In this document: in pieces, positions 41,900-51,555 of the stretch
Layout of the letters: every line of letters begins with the position of its first letter
Numbering within the stretch: the stretch's first letter is position 1
Source of the DNA: Euglena gracilis
Lineage: Eukaryota; Euglenida; Euglenophyceae; Euglenales
NCBI GenBank assembly: GCA_039621445.1
Contig: CP154955.1
Coordinates: 50,807,384 to 50,871,383, forward strand
Length of the DNA: 64,000 bases
Direction of reading: 5' to 3'
The notes under the pieces: generated by a model
The model's database searches: none
Told to the model about the DNA's origin: nothing
What the model saw: only the letters and a program-made list of their open reading frames with translations
Position numbers and translations under genes: made by a program

Positions 41900-43500
41900 T
41901 GAAAGATGTCAAGGTTTTGTTGTCAAGCTGAATGAAAGTTGGAAGGTTTTGCTGCTTGGACTAAAATTTGGACCAGAAATTATGTCTTTCTGCTGGACCC
42001 AGAAAAAACAGGTCCCAGGGGGGTGGGAGGGTGTGCGTCCGGGGTCCTTTTCTTTCATACACTTTTATTATTTATATACTTTTTATGTATTTTATTCTTT
42101 ATATGCTTTTCGGCGCTTTTGGCACCGAAAATTTTTGAAACCATGTCTGGGAGCTCTGGTTTCACGCCCGAACCGGCGTCTGGGATGCCGGTTCGGTTCG
42201 GGCGGGAAATTTATGCACCAAACCGGCGTCCAACGCTGGTTCGGGCGTGAAACCGGCGTCTGGGGGACCCAAAATAAAAAGTGCCAAAAAGTGTCCAAAA
42301 GGGTTTGTAGACAAGTGGCAATCATATTTGAGCAGTTTTTGGCTGGCCTTGGGCCAGAAATTGGGGTTTTTGAGCAACAATTTCCTGTTGGGCAATTTTG
42401 GAGAATTTCTGAAATAGAATACTGCAGCATGGCAGAAATCTGCTAAAAGCCCTTGAGAAGAGCTTTCGATCGATGGGCAACTTTAAACCTGCAAACAGGG
42501 TCGGAAAGGCGGAAAAATGCGATCGCTGATTTTCAGAGCGCTTTGCAATCTGGCTGAGTTCTGTGGGAACCAAGCGAACATAGGTGTCACAACGGGGGTC
42601 GGGGGGGGGGGGAGCGGCCGCCCCCCCCAGGATTTTGGAAAGAAAAAAATTTTGCGGCATGAATGTGATATTTTTCTTTGTGATGCCATGTTCAATGGTT
42701 TAAAGGGCGTTAAAGGCGTTAAAGGGCCTTCGGCAACCACCTTACCAGTTAAAAGCACATTTTTAGAGAATGAAATTGCAAAATCCATCACCATCTCGGC
42801 CGCCTTTGGCGGCCGAAATAAAGTCCTTGAAAAAATGCTCATTTCACCTCCCAAAAACCCATGGCACTTCTTGATCCGGTTTTTGGCCGATTTTTGAGGG
42901 TACAGTTGGGACCCCAGGACACCCCCCCCCCCGGTGTTGAGATAGTACAGCAAAAAGTGCCAAAAATGCAAAAAAAAATCTGGGGGGGGTGGCGAAGGAG
43001 CCATTTTTTTTTCACTTTGCGCAAAATCATTTTTTTGGGTTGACCCACAGAGTTCCCCCCAAACTCGGTTGGAGGGAGGGCTCGAAGGGCTCGAAAATGG
43101 AGGGAGGGGGACATATGGGGCATCACCTTGTATTCAAACAACAAACGTGAAAGTGGTTTGTGGGGTCCCAAAAAACAATTAGCATCAAAGGAGGGAAAAA
43201 AAGTCGGTTTGTGGCCAAAATCAAACAACCGGGAAAAAATTAAGACCTTTTTTTGGTCTAAAAAGGCCATTTTTGGAGTCAAAGTTTTCATCCATCTCGG
43301 GGGGGTCGGCACCAGGGTCCAGAAAATCCCAACTGTACAGGGAGGGGGGGGGGGAGGGGGGGTCCCCAAAAACCCCAACTGTACTGCCATCGCCCCAAGG
43401 GGGTTCTACCCATGATTTCGCTTTCTAGTTCAATTTTTGGGGGCATTGGACTTCAAAAAGGCGTAAGCGTCTCGGCCCCTTCGGGGCTAGGGGGTCAAGT
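41900..43500. other. No gene; scattered palindromes and G/C runs
   Basis: 42160-42262 has four ACCGGCGT hairpin units with GGTTCGGGCG. 42440-42480 has the GAAGAGCTTTCGATCGATGGG motif found in the 49.7-50.2 kb core. 42583-42650 is the sister of the NotI-palindrome repeat at 16225. 42900-43400 carries several G or C runs. No ORF is credible. Confidence 0.5.
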
Positions 43501-43527
43501 AAAAATTCATTTTGGTTGTGCCATAAA

Positions 43528-43650
43528 AAAATTTTCCTCGGCGCTTCGCGCCGGGGAGAAAAAGGATGTGCTCCAATTTTTGCCAGTTCCTCGCCCCCCC
43601 CCCCCCCGGGAAAAAAATTGTTCCGACACCGCTGCAAGCGAAAGGTGTTG
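43528..43650 (+). repeat. Dispersed repeat with CGCTTCGCGCCGGG hairpin, copy 2
   Basis: Shares CCTCGGCGCTTCGCGCCGGG, AAAGGATGTGCTCCAA, GTTCCTCG, a C run, GGGAAAAAAA and TGTTCCGAC in order with 15628-15730. Moderately conserved; function unknown. Confidence 0.65.
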
Positions 43651-43727
43651 GCGAGAGCTTTCATTTGATATGCAATATGGGCCCCGGGCGGATAATTGGC
43701 TATGACGATCCTGGAGGTTGCACCGAC

Positions 43728-43955
43728 CTAGGTCGGCCCGACCATTGGTCGGGCAGACCACTGGAGGTTGGGCTGACTAGTGAACCGCATTACCGCCCCC
43801 CTTTTTCAAAATTTTCAAAGGAATTTTGACTACAGGTCGGCATAGGTCGGGCCGACCATGGTCGGCCTGACCTGTTTGTTACCGACCATTATGGTCGGCC
43901 CGACCACTTGGAGGTCGGGTCGACCATATGGTCGGTGGAAACGACCTCCATGGTT
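43728..43955. repeat. GGTCGGGCCGACC palindrome array, site 1
   Basis: Multiple copies and variants of the 13-base palindrome GGTCGGGCCGACC, and CATGGTCGG/CCGACCATGG arms around them. The same motif clusters at 46236, 47003 and 50889, each beside a G or C run and a TTAAATTTCC-like end. Confidence 0.75.
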
Positions 43956-44024
43956 TTCCCGTTCAGAAGCATAAAAACCCTTGGCCAAACCCCGTGGAAC
44001 ATACAGATGGGCTATTTTACCTAC

Positions 44025-44175
44025 CTGGGTGCACACAAAAGGAGTTTGCTGGGGGGCGCGTTTTGGCAATCCTTGCCTTGCACACACAAGGGTATTTTGT
44101 TATTTTAGGCGGGGGTCCGGGGGGGGCAGCCCCCCCCCCCCGGAGGAGGCCGTAGGCCGACTAAGTTACCATGCC
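44025..44175 (+). repeat. Family M4 repeat, copy 1
   Basis: Carries GGAGTTTGCTGGGGGGCGCG, CCTTGCCTTGCACACACAAG and, after a G/C-run hairpin, GGAGGAGGCCGTAGGCCGAC. Two tandem copies with the same blocks lie at 46598-46845. Confidence 0.7.
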
Positions 44176-44278
44176 CCCCCCCCCGAGCTATTCCCGTCCA
44201 CGGGACCCTTTACGGCCCAATGGGAACAGCAGGGGGGGGGGGGGGACAGCTCGGGGGGGGACCTAGGTCCCCGGGGGG

Positions 44279-44588
44279 TAGATTTGGCCTGGGGGGGGGG
44301 GTTGTGGGCAGACCCTAGGGTCGCCAAAGGTCGCCATGGTCGCCAAAGGTCGTGGGTGGGTCGATGTCAAAAAATGCGCTCCACGGCAAATTAGCGCAAC
44401 ATACACACAAAAGGTGTTGCACACACAAGGGATTTTTTTTTAGGGCCCTGGAACAGTTGCCTACGCCGCTACAATGCAAAAAAGACTGAGTAGGAAATAC
44501 CCATAGCGACCTTTGGCGACCTTTGGCGACCGTGGGCAGACCCTAGGGTCTGCCCACAACCCCCCCCCCCAGGCCAGATCCGGGAGCC
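44279..44588 (+). mobile_element. Foldback element, family M2, copy 1 (~310 bp)
   Basis: Terminal inverted repeats of about 55 bases: the left end GATTTGGCCTGGGGGGG...GTGGGCAGACCCTAGGGTC mirrors the right end GACCCTAGGGTCTGCCCAC...CCCCCCAGGCCAGATC. GGTCGCCAAAGGTCGCC repeats sit inside each end. The core (GATGTCAAAAAATGCGCTCC and following) has no coding capacity. Nearly identical to 48798-49111. Confidence 0.85.
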
Positions 44589-44929
44589 TAGGTCCCCCCC
44601 CCCCCGAGCTATTCCCATACCCGGCTCTGTGCGGATTTCCGGAGGTGGTCGCTGTGGAGGTCGGCCCGACCATGGTCCTGGGGGGGTCCTTCGGAGGGTG
44701 CTGGGGGGGTGCTGTAAGGGGTCCTTGGTGGGTCCCGCATTTTTTGGCAGAAATTTTGCAGCACAAGTTCAGGTTATTCTAAAGTGGGTACCGCCCCCCG
44801 GTGGGTCCTGGGGGGGTCCTAGGGGGGAAACTGGCACGAGAGGCAGAAAACTCCCCCCTCCACCCCATCCGAAGTTTTCTTTCAGGGGGGGGGGTTAAAA
44901 GTCGGCAGTTGACTCAGTAGCACAGAGTG

Positions 44930-45075
44930 GGTAGTTCGCCGACTAGTCGGCCAACTGGCCCCCCCCCCCTGTCCCACCGACTAGCCGCCGACTAGGCCAA
45001 CCGACCAATTGGCGTCGTCGGTCGGCCAACCAATTGGCCAGTCAGCCGACTAGTCGGCCGACTAGCCAGCCCACC
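44930..45075. repeat. GCCGACTAGTCGGC palindrome cluster
   Basis: Several overlapping palindromes (GCCGACTAGTCGGC, GGCCAACTGGCC-like, CCAATTGG) in 140 bases. Confidence 0.65.
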
Positions 45076-45151
45076 CTTCCAGCCTGCCACCAAATAGTTG
45101 AAGGGTCAATCGACCAGCTGAAGGGTCGGTGACTGATGCGTGAAAAAGTGG

Positions 45152-45306
45152 TGCCTGCAGGGGACCAGCTACCCCAAAGAGGCGCCCAACTAGGGTTAAT
45201 ACACATTGGGGGACCCTCGCTCGGCGCCTTCGGCGCCTCGCTCGGGTCCCCCAATGTTTTTAACCCTAGTTGGGCGCCTCTTTGGGTTCGCTGGGTCCCC
45301 TGCAGA
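45152..45306. repeat. Long near-perfect hairpin
   Basis: Arms of about 62 bases run inward from CTGCAGGGGACC and GGTCCCCTGCAG through AGAGGCGCCCAACTAGGGTT to GGGGGACCC, around a loop with GGCGCCTTCGGCGCC, itself a small hairpin. A few mismatches only. Confidence 0.85.
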
Positions 45307-45409
45307 CACCAATTTAACGACGTTGAGGGGATGGGGTGGGACAGTTAGGGATGGAAACTTGACCCTAACCCAACTCCTTTAAATAACGTCATCAACTTTT
45401 CAAGTTCTG

Positions 45410-45730
45410 AATTGCAGCGGCCTTCGGCCGCTGCACGGCCTTCGGCCTTCGGCCAGGCGGCCTTCAGGGCGGATGGCGGTAGCCTGGGGGGGGGGGGTAG
45501 TCGGTCGACTTATGGTCGGTAGCTAGTTGGCGAGACAGGGTGGGGGGTGTTGGGTAGTTGGCCGACTGGTTGGTCAGAATTGCAGCAGCCTTCGGCTGTT
45601 GCGGTGGCCCTTGGCCGCTGCGCGGCCTTCGACCAGGAGGCCTTCGTGGCGCATGGCAGTAGACTGGGGGGTGGGGGGGGGGGAGTCGGCCGACTAATGG
45701 TCGGTAGCTAGTTGGCGAGACGGGGTAGGT
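45410..45730. repeat. GGCCTTCGGCC hairpins, duplicated block
   Basis: GCGGCCTTCGGCCGC-type UUCG-loop hairpins near 45416 and 45590, each followed about 50 bases on by GGCGGATGGCGGTAG or GGCGCATGGCAGTAG, a G run, and a TCGGTAGCTAGTTGGCGAGA block. So a unit of about 180 bases is present twice. Confidence 0.65.
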
Positions 45731-46044
45731 AGGGTATTTGGTAGTCTGACTACCCACTCTGATGTACTAACGGGTCAGTATCGCCGACATTTAAGTCTCC
45801 CTGAAGAAAATCCCATGCAAACAGGTCGGTGGCTGGTCGGTGGTCACAAACATCGTCTGTGGCGGGCCCAAATCACCTGGAAATGGTCCGGATGGGTCCA
45901 AATAAGAGTCTTACACCAACATAAACACCCCCAGATGGAAATCTTTGGACGGTGGGGGGTCGGTGGACTCTATGTTGGCAACGTACTTGAAGGGCTAAAT
46001 CCTTTTTGTACAAAATTTTGCAATTATATTGAAAATCCGATGGG

Positions 46045-46200
46045 GAGAGGTGTTCTTTTGCCAAAGGTGGCCCAAAATGGGCAAATCCCCCCCACGTTTT
46101 TGCATATTCACCCCCGATTGGGGGGTTCTGGAGCCATTTAAGTGGGTTTTGACTGGTTTTGGGGTGATTTGGACAAAAAAATTTTCAGGGGGGGGGGCTT
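46045..46200 (+). repeat. Family M3 repeat, copy 1
   Basis: Blocks in order: CCAAAGGTGGCCCAAAATGG, CATATTCACCCCCGATTGGG, TCTGGAGCCATTTAAGTGGG, GACTGGTTTTGGGGTGATTT. Same order at 50705-50865 and reversed at 54415-54545. In copies 1 and 2 it leads directly into a TTAAATTTCC-G-run-palindrome unit. Confidence 0.8.
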
Positions 46201-46335
46201 AAATTTCCAGAAAGGGGGGGGGGGGTAGTGCAAAAAAATGGAGGTCGGGCCGACCAGGTCGGCCCGACCTCCACAGGTCGATAAGGTCGGGCCGACCAGG
46301 TCGGCCCGACCTCCACAGCGACCACCTCCAGAAAT
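46198..46335 (+). repeat. G-run and GGTCGGGCCGACC unit, site 2
   Basis: TTAAATTTCCAGAAAGG, a G run, TAGTGC, then two exact GGTCGGGCCGACC-spacer-GGTCGGCCCGACC double palindromes 33 bases apart. Confidence 0.8.
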
Positions 46336-46369
46336 CCGCTCGGGGCCCCCATACCCGACCCTCGGGCAA

Positions 46370-46540
46370 CCCAAAAGGGGTCATTTTTGGCAACTTTTTT
46401 GGATGTTCACAAAAAATGGTCAATTTTGAGCACATTTGCCAAAAGGTGATTTTTGAAAATGGTCCAAAAGCGTCAATTTTTGACCACTTTCTTAGGAAGT
46501 TCTTTATAAAAAGTGCTATGACAGTAAGCTCCCCCAATGG
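46370..46540 (+). mobile_element. Foldback element core, family M1, copy 2
   Basis: Shares with 41140-41300 the blocks CCCAAAAGGGGTCATTTTTG, CAACTTTTTTGGATGTT, GTCAATTTTGAGCACATTTG and GTGCTATGACAGTAAGCT. Its outer end is the G-run block GGGAATAGCTCGGGGGG instead of the ATTATGTACC end of copy 1. Confidence 0.75.
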
Positions 46541-46597
46541 GAATAGCTCGGGGGGGGGGGGGGAATAGCTCGGGGGGGGGGGGGGGGGGGCATGGTA

Positions 46598-46845
46598 GCA
46601 CAAAGAGAGTTTGTTGGGGGGCGCGTTTTGGCCATCCTTGCCTTGCACACACAAGGGGATTTTGTTAGTTTAGGCTGGAGGAGGCCGTAGGCCGACTAAG
46701 TTAGCACAAGGGGAGTTTGTTGGGGGGCGCGTTTTGGCCATCCTTGCCTTGCACACACAAGAGGATTGTCTTATTTTAGGCGGAGGGGCGTCCGGGGTGG
46801 GCGGCAGCCCCCCCGGAGGAGGCCGTAGGCCGACTAACTCGGCCT
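46598..46845 (+). repeat. Family M4 repeats, tandem copies 2 and 3
   Basis: GGAGTTTGTTGGGGGGCGCG (GAGAG... in the first) and CCTTGCCTTGCACACACAAG occur twice, 105 bases apart, each followed by GGAGGAGGCCGTAGGCCGAC. Confidence 0.75.
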
Positions 46846-46959
46846 ACGACTCGTGTTTTTTTCATTTTTTTTCCATATGGGATGCTTTTTGACAGTTTCA
46901 AGGTGATTCCAATGTGGTTCCATCCTTTTTGAGTCAAATTTGCCAAATCAAACTTTGAG

Positions 46960-47120
46960 GGGGGGGGCTGAAATTTCCAAAAAAGGGGGGGTAATGCGGA
47001 TGATTGGAGGTCGGGCCGACCAGGTCGGCCCGACCTCCAATGGTCGATAGGCCATAGCCAATGGTCGGCTCGACCATGGTCGGTACGACCTCCGGGATCG
47101 TCAGAGCCAATTATCCGCAC
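46960..47120 (+). repeat. G-run and GGTCGGGCCGACC unit, site 3
   Basis: TGAAATTTCCAAAAAAGGGG, TAATGCGGATGATTGGAGGTC, double palindrome, ATGGTCGGCTCGACCATGGTC, and AATTATCCGCAC at the far end, which is the inverse of GTGCGGAT-type bases at the near end. This gives a complete unit with inverted ends. Confidence 0.75.
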
Positions 47121-47429
47121 GGAGCCTGCAATATGCAACCTGAACTGTGGGATTTGACAAATTAGGATGTCAAATTTTGGAATACACGATCCCTGAAAAT
47201 AAGAGCTGCGTGCAGTATGGCCGAATTCTGAGGCCATCTGTCAAAAGCCCCTGAGAAGAGCTTTCAACTGATGGGTAACATGGCTTCAGAAGTGTGGAAT
47301 CTACCCAATTTCGACCAGCCGCCAATTTGGGCCCAAAGACCCCCAAAACTGCGAACCGGCTTCCCAGGCACAGGTTTCACGCCCGAACCGGCGTCTGGGA
47401 CACAGTTCTCGATGGGGGAGCACACGGCT

Positions 47430-47465
47430 GGCCGACGGCTGGCCGACGGCTGGCCGACGGCGTGA
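47430..47465. repeat. 11-bp GGCTGGCCGAC tandem, array 1
   Basis: CACACGGCTGGCCGACGGCT and so on: three units then GGCGTG. The same array with four units lies at 48180-48236; each is preceded by CACACG and ended by GGCGTG. Confidence 0.9.
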
Positions 47466-47494
47466 CGGAAGCCAGGTCGGGTTGTCTATCTCAT

Positions 47495-47770
47495 ATGGGT
47501 GGCAAATGCCTAATTTGGCGTGCCAGTTCCGAATTTTGAGTGGCAAATTCCTAATTTCGATGAGAAAATTCCTAATTTCATGTGTAAATTCCTAATGTTG
47601 AGTGGCAAATGCCTATTTTTGTGTAAAATCCCGTTTTCATATGGCAAATGCACAATTTTGGTTGGCATGAGTGGCATCTTTCGGGGTGAAAATTGCTTAG
47701 TTTCAGCATCTAATGCCAAAATTTGGTCTGCAAATGCTTCATGTTGGGTGCCAAATCTTAATTTCGGATG
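47495..47770. repeat. Degenerate ~27-bp tandem repeat
   Basis: GAGTGGCAAATGCCTAATTT and variants (GTGTAAATTCCTAATGTTG) recur about eight times. Confidence 0.65.
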
Positions 47771-48179
47771 TGCGTTTTGAATTATCTTTCGAATTCTACA
47801 AGAGGGGCTACAATTTTGGGTCACTTGAAACCATTTCACACAATATTTGAGCCTTTTTTTGTCCATTATTAGGTATCTTCGTCCATTATTAGGTAATTTT
47901 GCCAGTGGGACACCGGCTGAGCATTTTTTAGGCGTTCAAATAATATGTAGGCAAATGGCCCTTCACAATGACTGTAGAATGACCCAAAAAAAAGGCTGAA
48001 ATGGTCAAAATTGGTCAAAAAAGTCCAAAAATGGCAAAATTGACAAAAATTGACGAAAAATGATTTCAAAGGGGCAAAAATGCAGCCTCCACCAACGATG
48101 AACATGACATTGAAGGGAGATTGGCGGCGAAATTGTTTCTGCATTACAAGGCTGTGGCTCGGGTCATTTTCCTGTGAGT

Positions 48180-48236
48180 CACACGGCTGGCCGACGGCTG
48201 GCCGACGGCTGGCCGACGGCTGGCCGACGGCGTGCT
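48180..48236. repeat. 11-bp GGCTGGCCGAC tandem, array 2
   Basis: Four units of GGCTGGCCGAC between CACAC and GGCGTG. Unit count differs from array 1, as expected of slippage. Confidence 0.9.
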
Positions 48237-48797
48237 CCCCCGATATAGAAAAGGTGTTATTTTTAGCATTTTTTGCGATTTTTTGGCCTTTTTGGGGGAA
48301 AATGGGTCCCCCCCCCCCACAGGGGGTGGGTGGGTGGGGGGACCCCCCCCCCGGTCTTAAAAGAAAACCCTCCTTGACCAAGCTGTTTTCCCCTTGAAAA
48401 TGGCCATTCGTGGCCCAGCACCTTCAGCGCCGAGGGATTGCTGTAGTAAACCCCCCCACTTATAAACCCCCCGGGGTTAGTAGGATCCGGTTTGGTTGGT
48501 CGGCCGAAGGGGGGGGGGGGTTAGTAAGTGGGGGGGTTTATAAAGTCCCGGAATTGTTGGTGAAAATCCAAACCCCAAAAATGACCCCGAAACCCCCCCA
48601 AAATGGCAATTTTTGGTGAATTTGGTCAAAAATGGCATTTTTGATGATGGTCAATCTCAAAAAAAGGGCCAAAAATCAGTTTTTGGGTGGTTTGAGGCCA
48701 AAAAAATCGGCCCCGGCGGCTTTCATTATCCTTCCCCGAAGGGGGGGGGTATAAGTCCCGGTTTGGTCGGTCGGCCCGAGGGGGGGGTTAGGGGGGG

Positions 48798-49111
48798 TAG
48801 ATTTGGCCTGGGGGGGGGGGGGTTGTGGGCAGACCCTAGGGTCGCCAAAGGTCGCCATGGTCGCCAAAGGTCGTGGGTGGGTCGATGTCAAAAAATGCGC
48901 TCCACGGCAAATTAGCGCAACATACACACAAAAGGTGTTGCACACACAAGGGATTTTTTTTTTTAGGGCCCTGGAACAGTTGCCTACACCGCTACAATGC
49001 AAAAAAGACTGAGTAGGAAATACCCATAGCGACCTTTGGCGACCTTTGGCGACCGTGGGCAGACCCTAGGGTCTGCCCACAACCCCCCCCCCCAGGCCAG
49101 ATCCGGGAGCC
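48798..49111 (+). mobile_element. Foldback element, family M2, copy 2
   Basis: Same ends and core as 44279-44588, same orientation, differing mainly in homopolymer lengths. Immediate flanks differ (GGGGTTAGGGGGGG left; GGGAGCCGGGGGCTAGTAAG right), so the unit itself is the repeated entity. Confidence 0.85.
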
Positions 49112-49119
49112 GGGGGCTA

Positions 49120-49515
49120 GTAAGTGGGGGGGGGGTAGTAAGTGGGGGGGGGTTAGTAAGTGGGGGGGGGGGGTACTGCCCCCCCCCCCCAAATCCTGGG
49201 GCCCCCGGGGGGAGGGTTTACTACAAAAAAGGGGTGGCGGACGCCGGTTCTGTCCAAACCCCGGGGGGGTTGGTACACCCCTCCCCCCCCTTCTCCGAGG
49301 GCCTCGCCACGCCATTTACCCCCCCTCCCCCCCCCCCTCTAGCCGGACCCCCTCGCCACGCCACCGGCGATTTTCGCGATTTTTTGAACGAAAATTTTGT
49401 TGGAAAACCATGGTACACCCCTCCCCCCCCTGGTCGCCGACCCCCTCGCCACGCCATTTACCCCCCTCCCCCCCCCCCTATTCGGACCCCCTCGCCACGG
49501 CGTACCAACCCCCCC
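49120..49515. other. G/C-run-rich stretch
   Basis: Runs of 8-14 G or C alternate with TTAGTAAGTGG and CTCGCCACGCCA (at 49308, 49353, 49447 and, as CTCGCCACGGCG, 49490). Open frames are proline/glycine artefacts. No gene. Confidence 0.5.
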
Positions 49516-49519
49516 CCCC

Positions 49520-50425
49520 CCCGGCGAAGGACGGAACCGGCGTCCGGAACGCCGGGTTTTGGACAGAACCGGCGTCCGCCACCCCTTGTTTAAACCGGCG
49601 TTTTAGAGACGCCAGGTTCAGGGCAGAACCGGCGTCCCCACCCTTCGGTCAAAGGACACTCCCAGGACCAATCCCAGACCACTTATCTGCAATGTCACAC
49701 CACTTTGCACTTCACCAAATTCCGGCGATCGCAAGGGTATTTCTGGCTGTGTCAATCGTCCTGGTACAAAGTCACCCCTCAATTGAAAGCTCTTTTCATC
49801 AGACGACTGGCGATCACCGCCAAATTCAGCCACGCCGCCTGGAGCTCTTACTTTCTGTCACTGGGAAATCCTAATTTCACAACTCTGGTACCCCCCAGGA
49901 CCCCTCAGGTGGTTGATTCGAAGAGAAAAAACGTTTCTGTAAGGTTTATTCAGCATCTTAATCCCAAAATCACTGAAAATCACCACAAATTTCGACTCAG
50001 ATTCTGGCCGATCCGACGATCGTGAGCGTATCTCGGGCTGCGTGCAACGTTAGGGTACCAAGTTACCCCTCGATCGAAAGCTCTTTTCAACAGACGACCA
50101 GCGGTGGTCATCAGATCTTTCCACGCTGCACGGTACTCTGTTTCCAAATCTGGGCCAATTTTCACCAAATTTGGATATCCACCCCAGTGGTCCCCAAATG
50201 GCAAAATTCATTGTCCTTGATGGTTGAAACACTCATACCAGCACCTTAGGGCACTTTTGGGCACTTTTGGTGACATTTTTAGGAATGAAAACCGGACGCC
50301 GGGTTTTGGACAAAACCGGCGTTCCTGACGCCGGGTTTTAAGACAGAACCGGCGTCCGCAAAACCCGTGGGGGGGGACGCCGGTTCTGTCCTGAACCCGG
50401 CGTCTCAAACGCCGGTTTAGGGTTT
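49520..50425 (+). repeat. Inverted duplication A, left arm
   Basis: Matches 53445-54410 in reverse complement. Both ends are arrays of ACGCCGGTTCTGTCC/GGACAGAACCGGCGT hairpins. The 560-bp core contains two diverged copies of one sub-unit, marked by AAAGCTCTTTTCATCAGACG at 49787 and AAAGCTCTTTTCAACAGACG at 50077. Confidence 0.85.
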
Positions 50426-50515
50426 GGCTTAGGGTTAGGGTTCGGGTTATGTTCAAGGTTAGGGTTAGGTTTAGGGTTTCGGGTTAGGGTTGGGGTTAGG
50501 CTTCGGGTTAGACGA
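50410..50515 (+). repeat. Telomere-like interstitial repeat 1
   Basis: Mixed TTAGGG, TTTAGGG and GGTTCGGG variants over about 100 bases, followed by GACGACCAAGGGCGCCG. Degenerate, so an old interstitial tract or a repeat that merely resembles telomere. Confidence 0.65.
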
Positions 50516-50704
50516 CCAAGGGCGCCGAAAGCGCCATCCGACAATGGGTGTCTGATTGCGCATGCTCACAAAACGGTCCGGCAGCAAAGGTATTTTGTTA
50601 CCCCCCCATTGAACCCCCCCCCTAATTGACCAAACGCCCCCCCCCTTTGAAAAAAATTTTCAACCCCCCCCCCCCCAATTGACTGCCCGGGAAGCACCCC
50701 CTGT

Positions 50705-50865
50705 GCTTTTCCCAAAGGTGGCCAAAAATGGGCATTTTCCCCCCAAGTTTTGGCATATTCACCCCCGATTGGGGAGTTCTGGAGCCATTTAAGTGGGTTT
50801 TGACTGGTTTTGGGGTGATTTGGACATAAGTTTTTTTCAGGGGGGGTGGCTTAAATTTCCGAAAA
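50705..50865 (+). repeat. Family M3 repeat, copy 2
   Basis: CAAAGGTGGCCAAAAATGGG, CATATTCACCCCCGATTGGG, TCTGGAGCCATTTAAGTGGG and TTTTGGGGTGATTTGGACAT in order, leading into TTAAATTTCCGAAAAGG and a G run. Confidence 0.8.
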
Positions 50866-51003
50866 GGGGGGGTGTAGTGCGGAATATTGTGGGTCGGCCC
50901 GACCTGGTCGGCCCGACCCACACAGGTCGGTAAGCCACCCACACAGGTCGGGCCGACCACAGGTCGGCCCGACCCGCAATTTGGTCACCCGCGATTTTCC
51001 GCA
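50845..51003 (+). repeat. G-run and GGTCGGCCCGACC unit, site 4
   Basis: TTAAATTTCC, G run, TAGTGCGGAATATT, GGTCGGCCCGACCTGGTCGG double palindrome twice, then the inverse ATTTTCCGCACTA at the far end. Confidence 0.8.
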
Positions 51004-51004
51004 C

Positions 51005-51260
51005 TATCCGGAATAGCTTGCTGTCATAGCACTTTTTACAAAGAACTTCCCAAAAAAGTGCTCAAAAATCGAACGTTTTTTGGGACGTTTTCCAAAATCA
51101 CTTTTTGGCAAATGTGCTCAAAATTGACCATTTTTTGCGAACGTCCAAAAAAAGTTGACAAAATGACCCCTTTTGGGTTGCCCGAGGGTTGGGTATGGGA
51201 GTAACTCGGGGGGGGGGGGGCTAGGCCCCCCCCCCGAAGCTTCCCCCCCCCCGTACTGTT
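51005..51260 (-). mobile_element. Foldback element core, family M1, copy 3
   Basis: Reverse complement carries CCCAAAAGGGGTCATTTTGT, GTCAATTTTGAGCACATTTG and GTGCTATGACAGCAAGCT. Its outer end is GTAACTCGGGGGGG followed by a G/C-run hairpin around CTAGGC. Confidence 0.7.
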
Positions 51261-51448
51261 CCCATTGGGCTGTAAAGGGTCCCGGGGACGGGAATACCAT
51301 GCCCCCCACCTTTGCTGTCCCCCCCTTACTGTTTTCTTGGAACACAAGGCAAAAAGAGGGATTTTTTGGTCGGTTTTAGGTGCTCTCAATCCCACCAAAA
51401 TCCAACCCAATGCCAAAATGGATGTTGTGGAGGTGCACTTTTCTATAC

Positions 51449-51552
51449 AAAAATCGACCGACACTAACAGATTCAGCAGGGGCGCCGGGCGCGAGCGAGC
51501 GAAGCGAGCTGCCCGGCGCCCCTGCTGAATCTGTTAGTGTCGGTCGATTTTT
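51449..51552. repeat. Perfect 42-bp inverted repeat (cruciform)
   Basis: Arms 51449-51490 and 51511-51552 pair without mismatch (AAAAATCGACCGACACTAAC and on to GGGCGCCGGGC-like GC), around a 20-base loop GCGAGCGAGCGAAGCGAGCT. The arms end in ATCGAC, which is also the end of each 32-bp unit in the following arrays. Confidence 0.95.
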
Positions 51553-51555
51553 CTA

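Noticed and set aside
41424-41912. 162-codon KNAQKCAKM-rich minus frame
   Set aside because: Direct translation of the TTTTTGCGCA repeat.
50410-50515. A chromosome end
   Set aside because: Repeats are degenerate, internal, and part of a block repeated at 54.6 kb.
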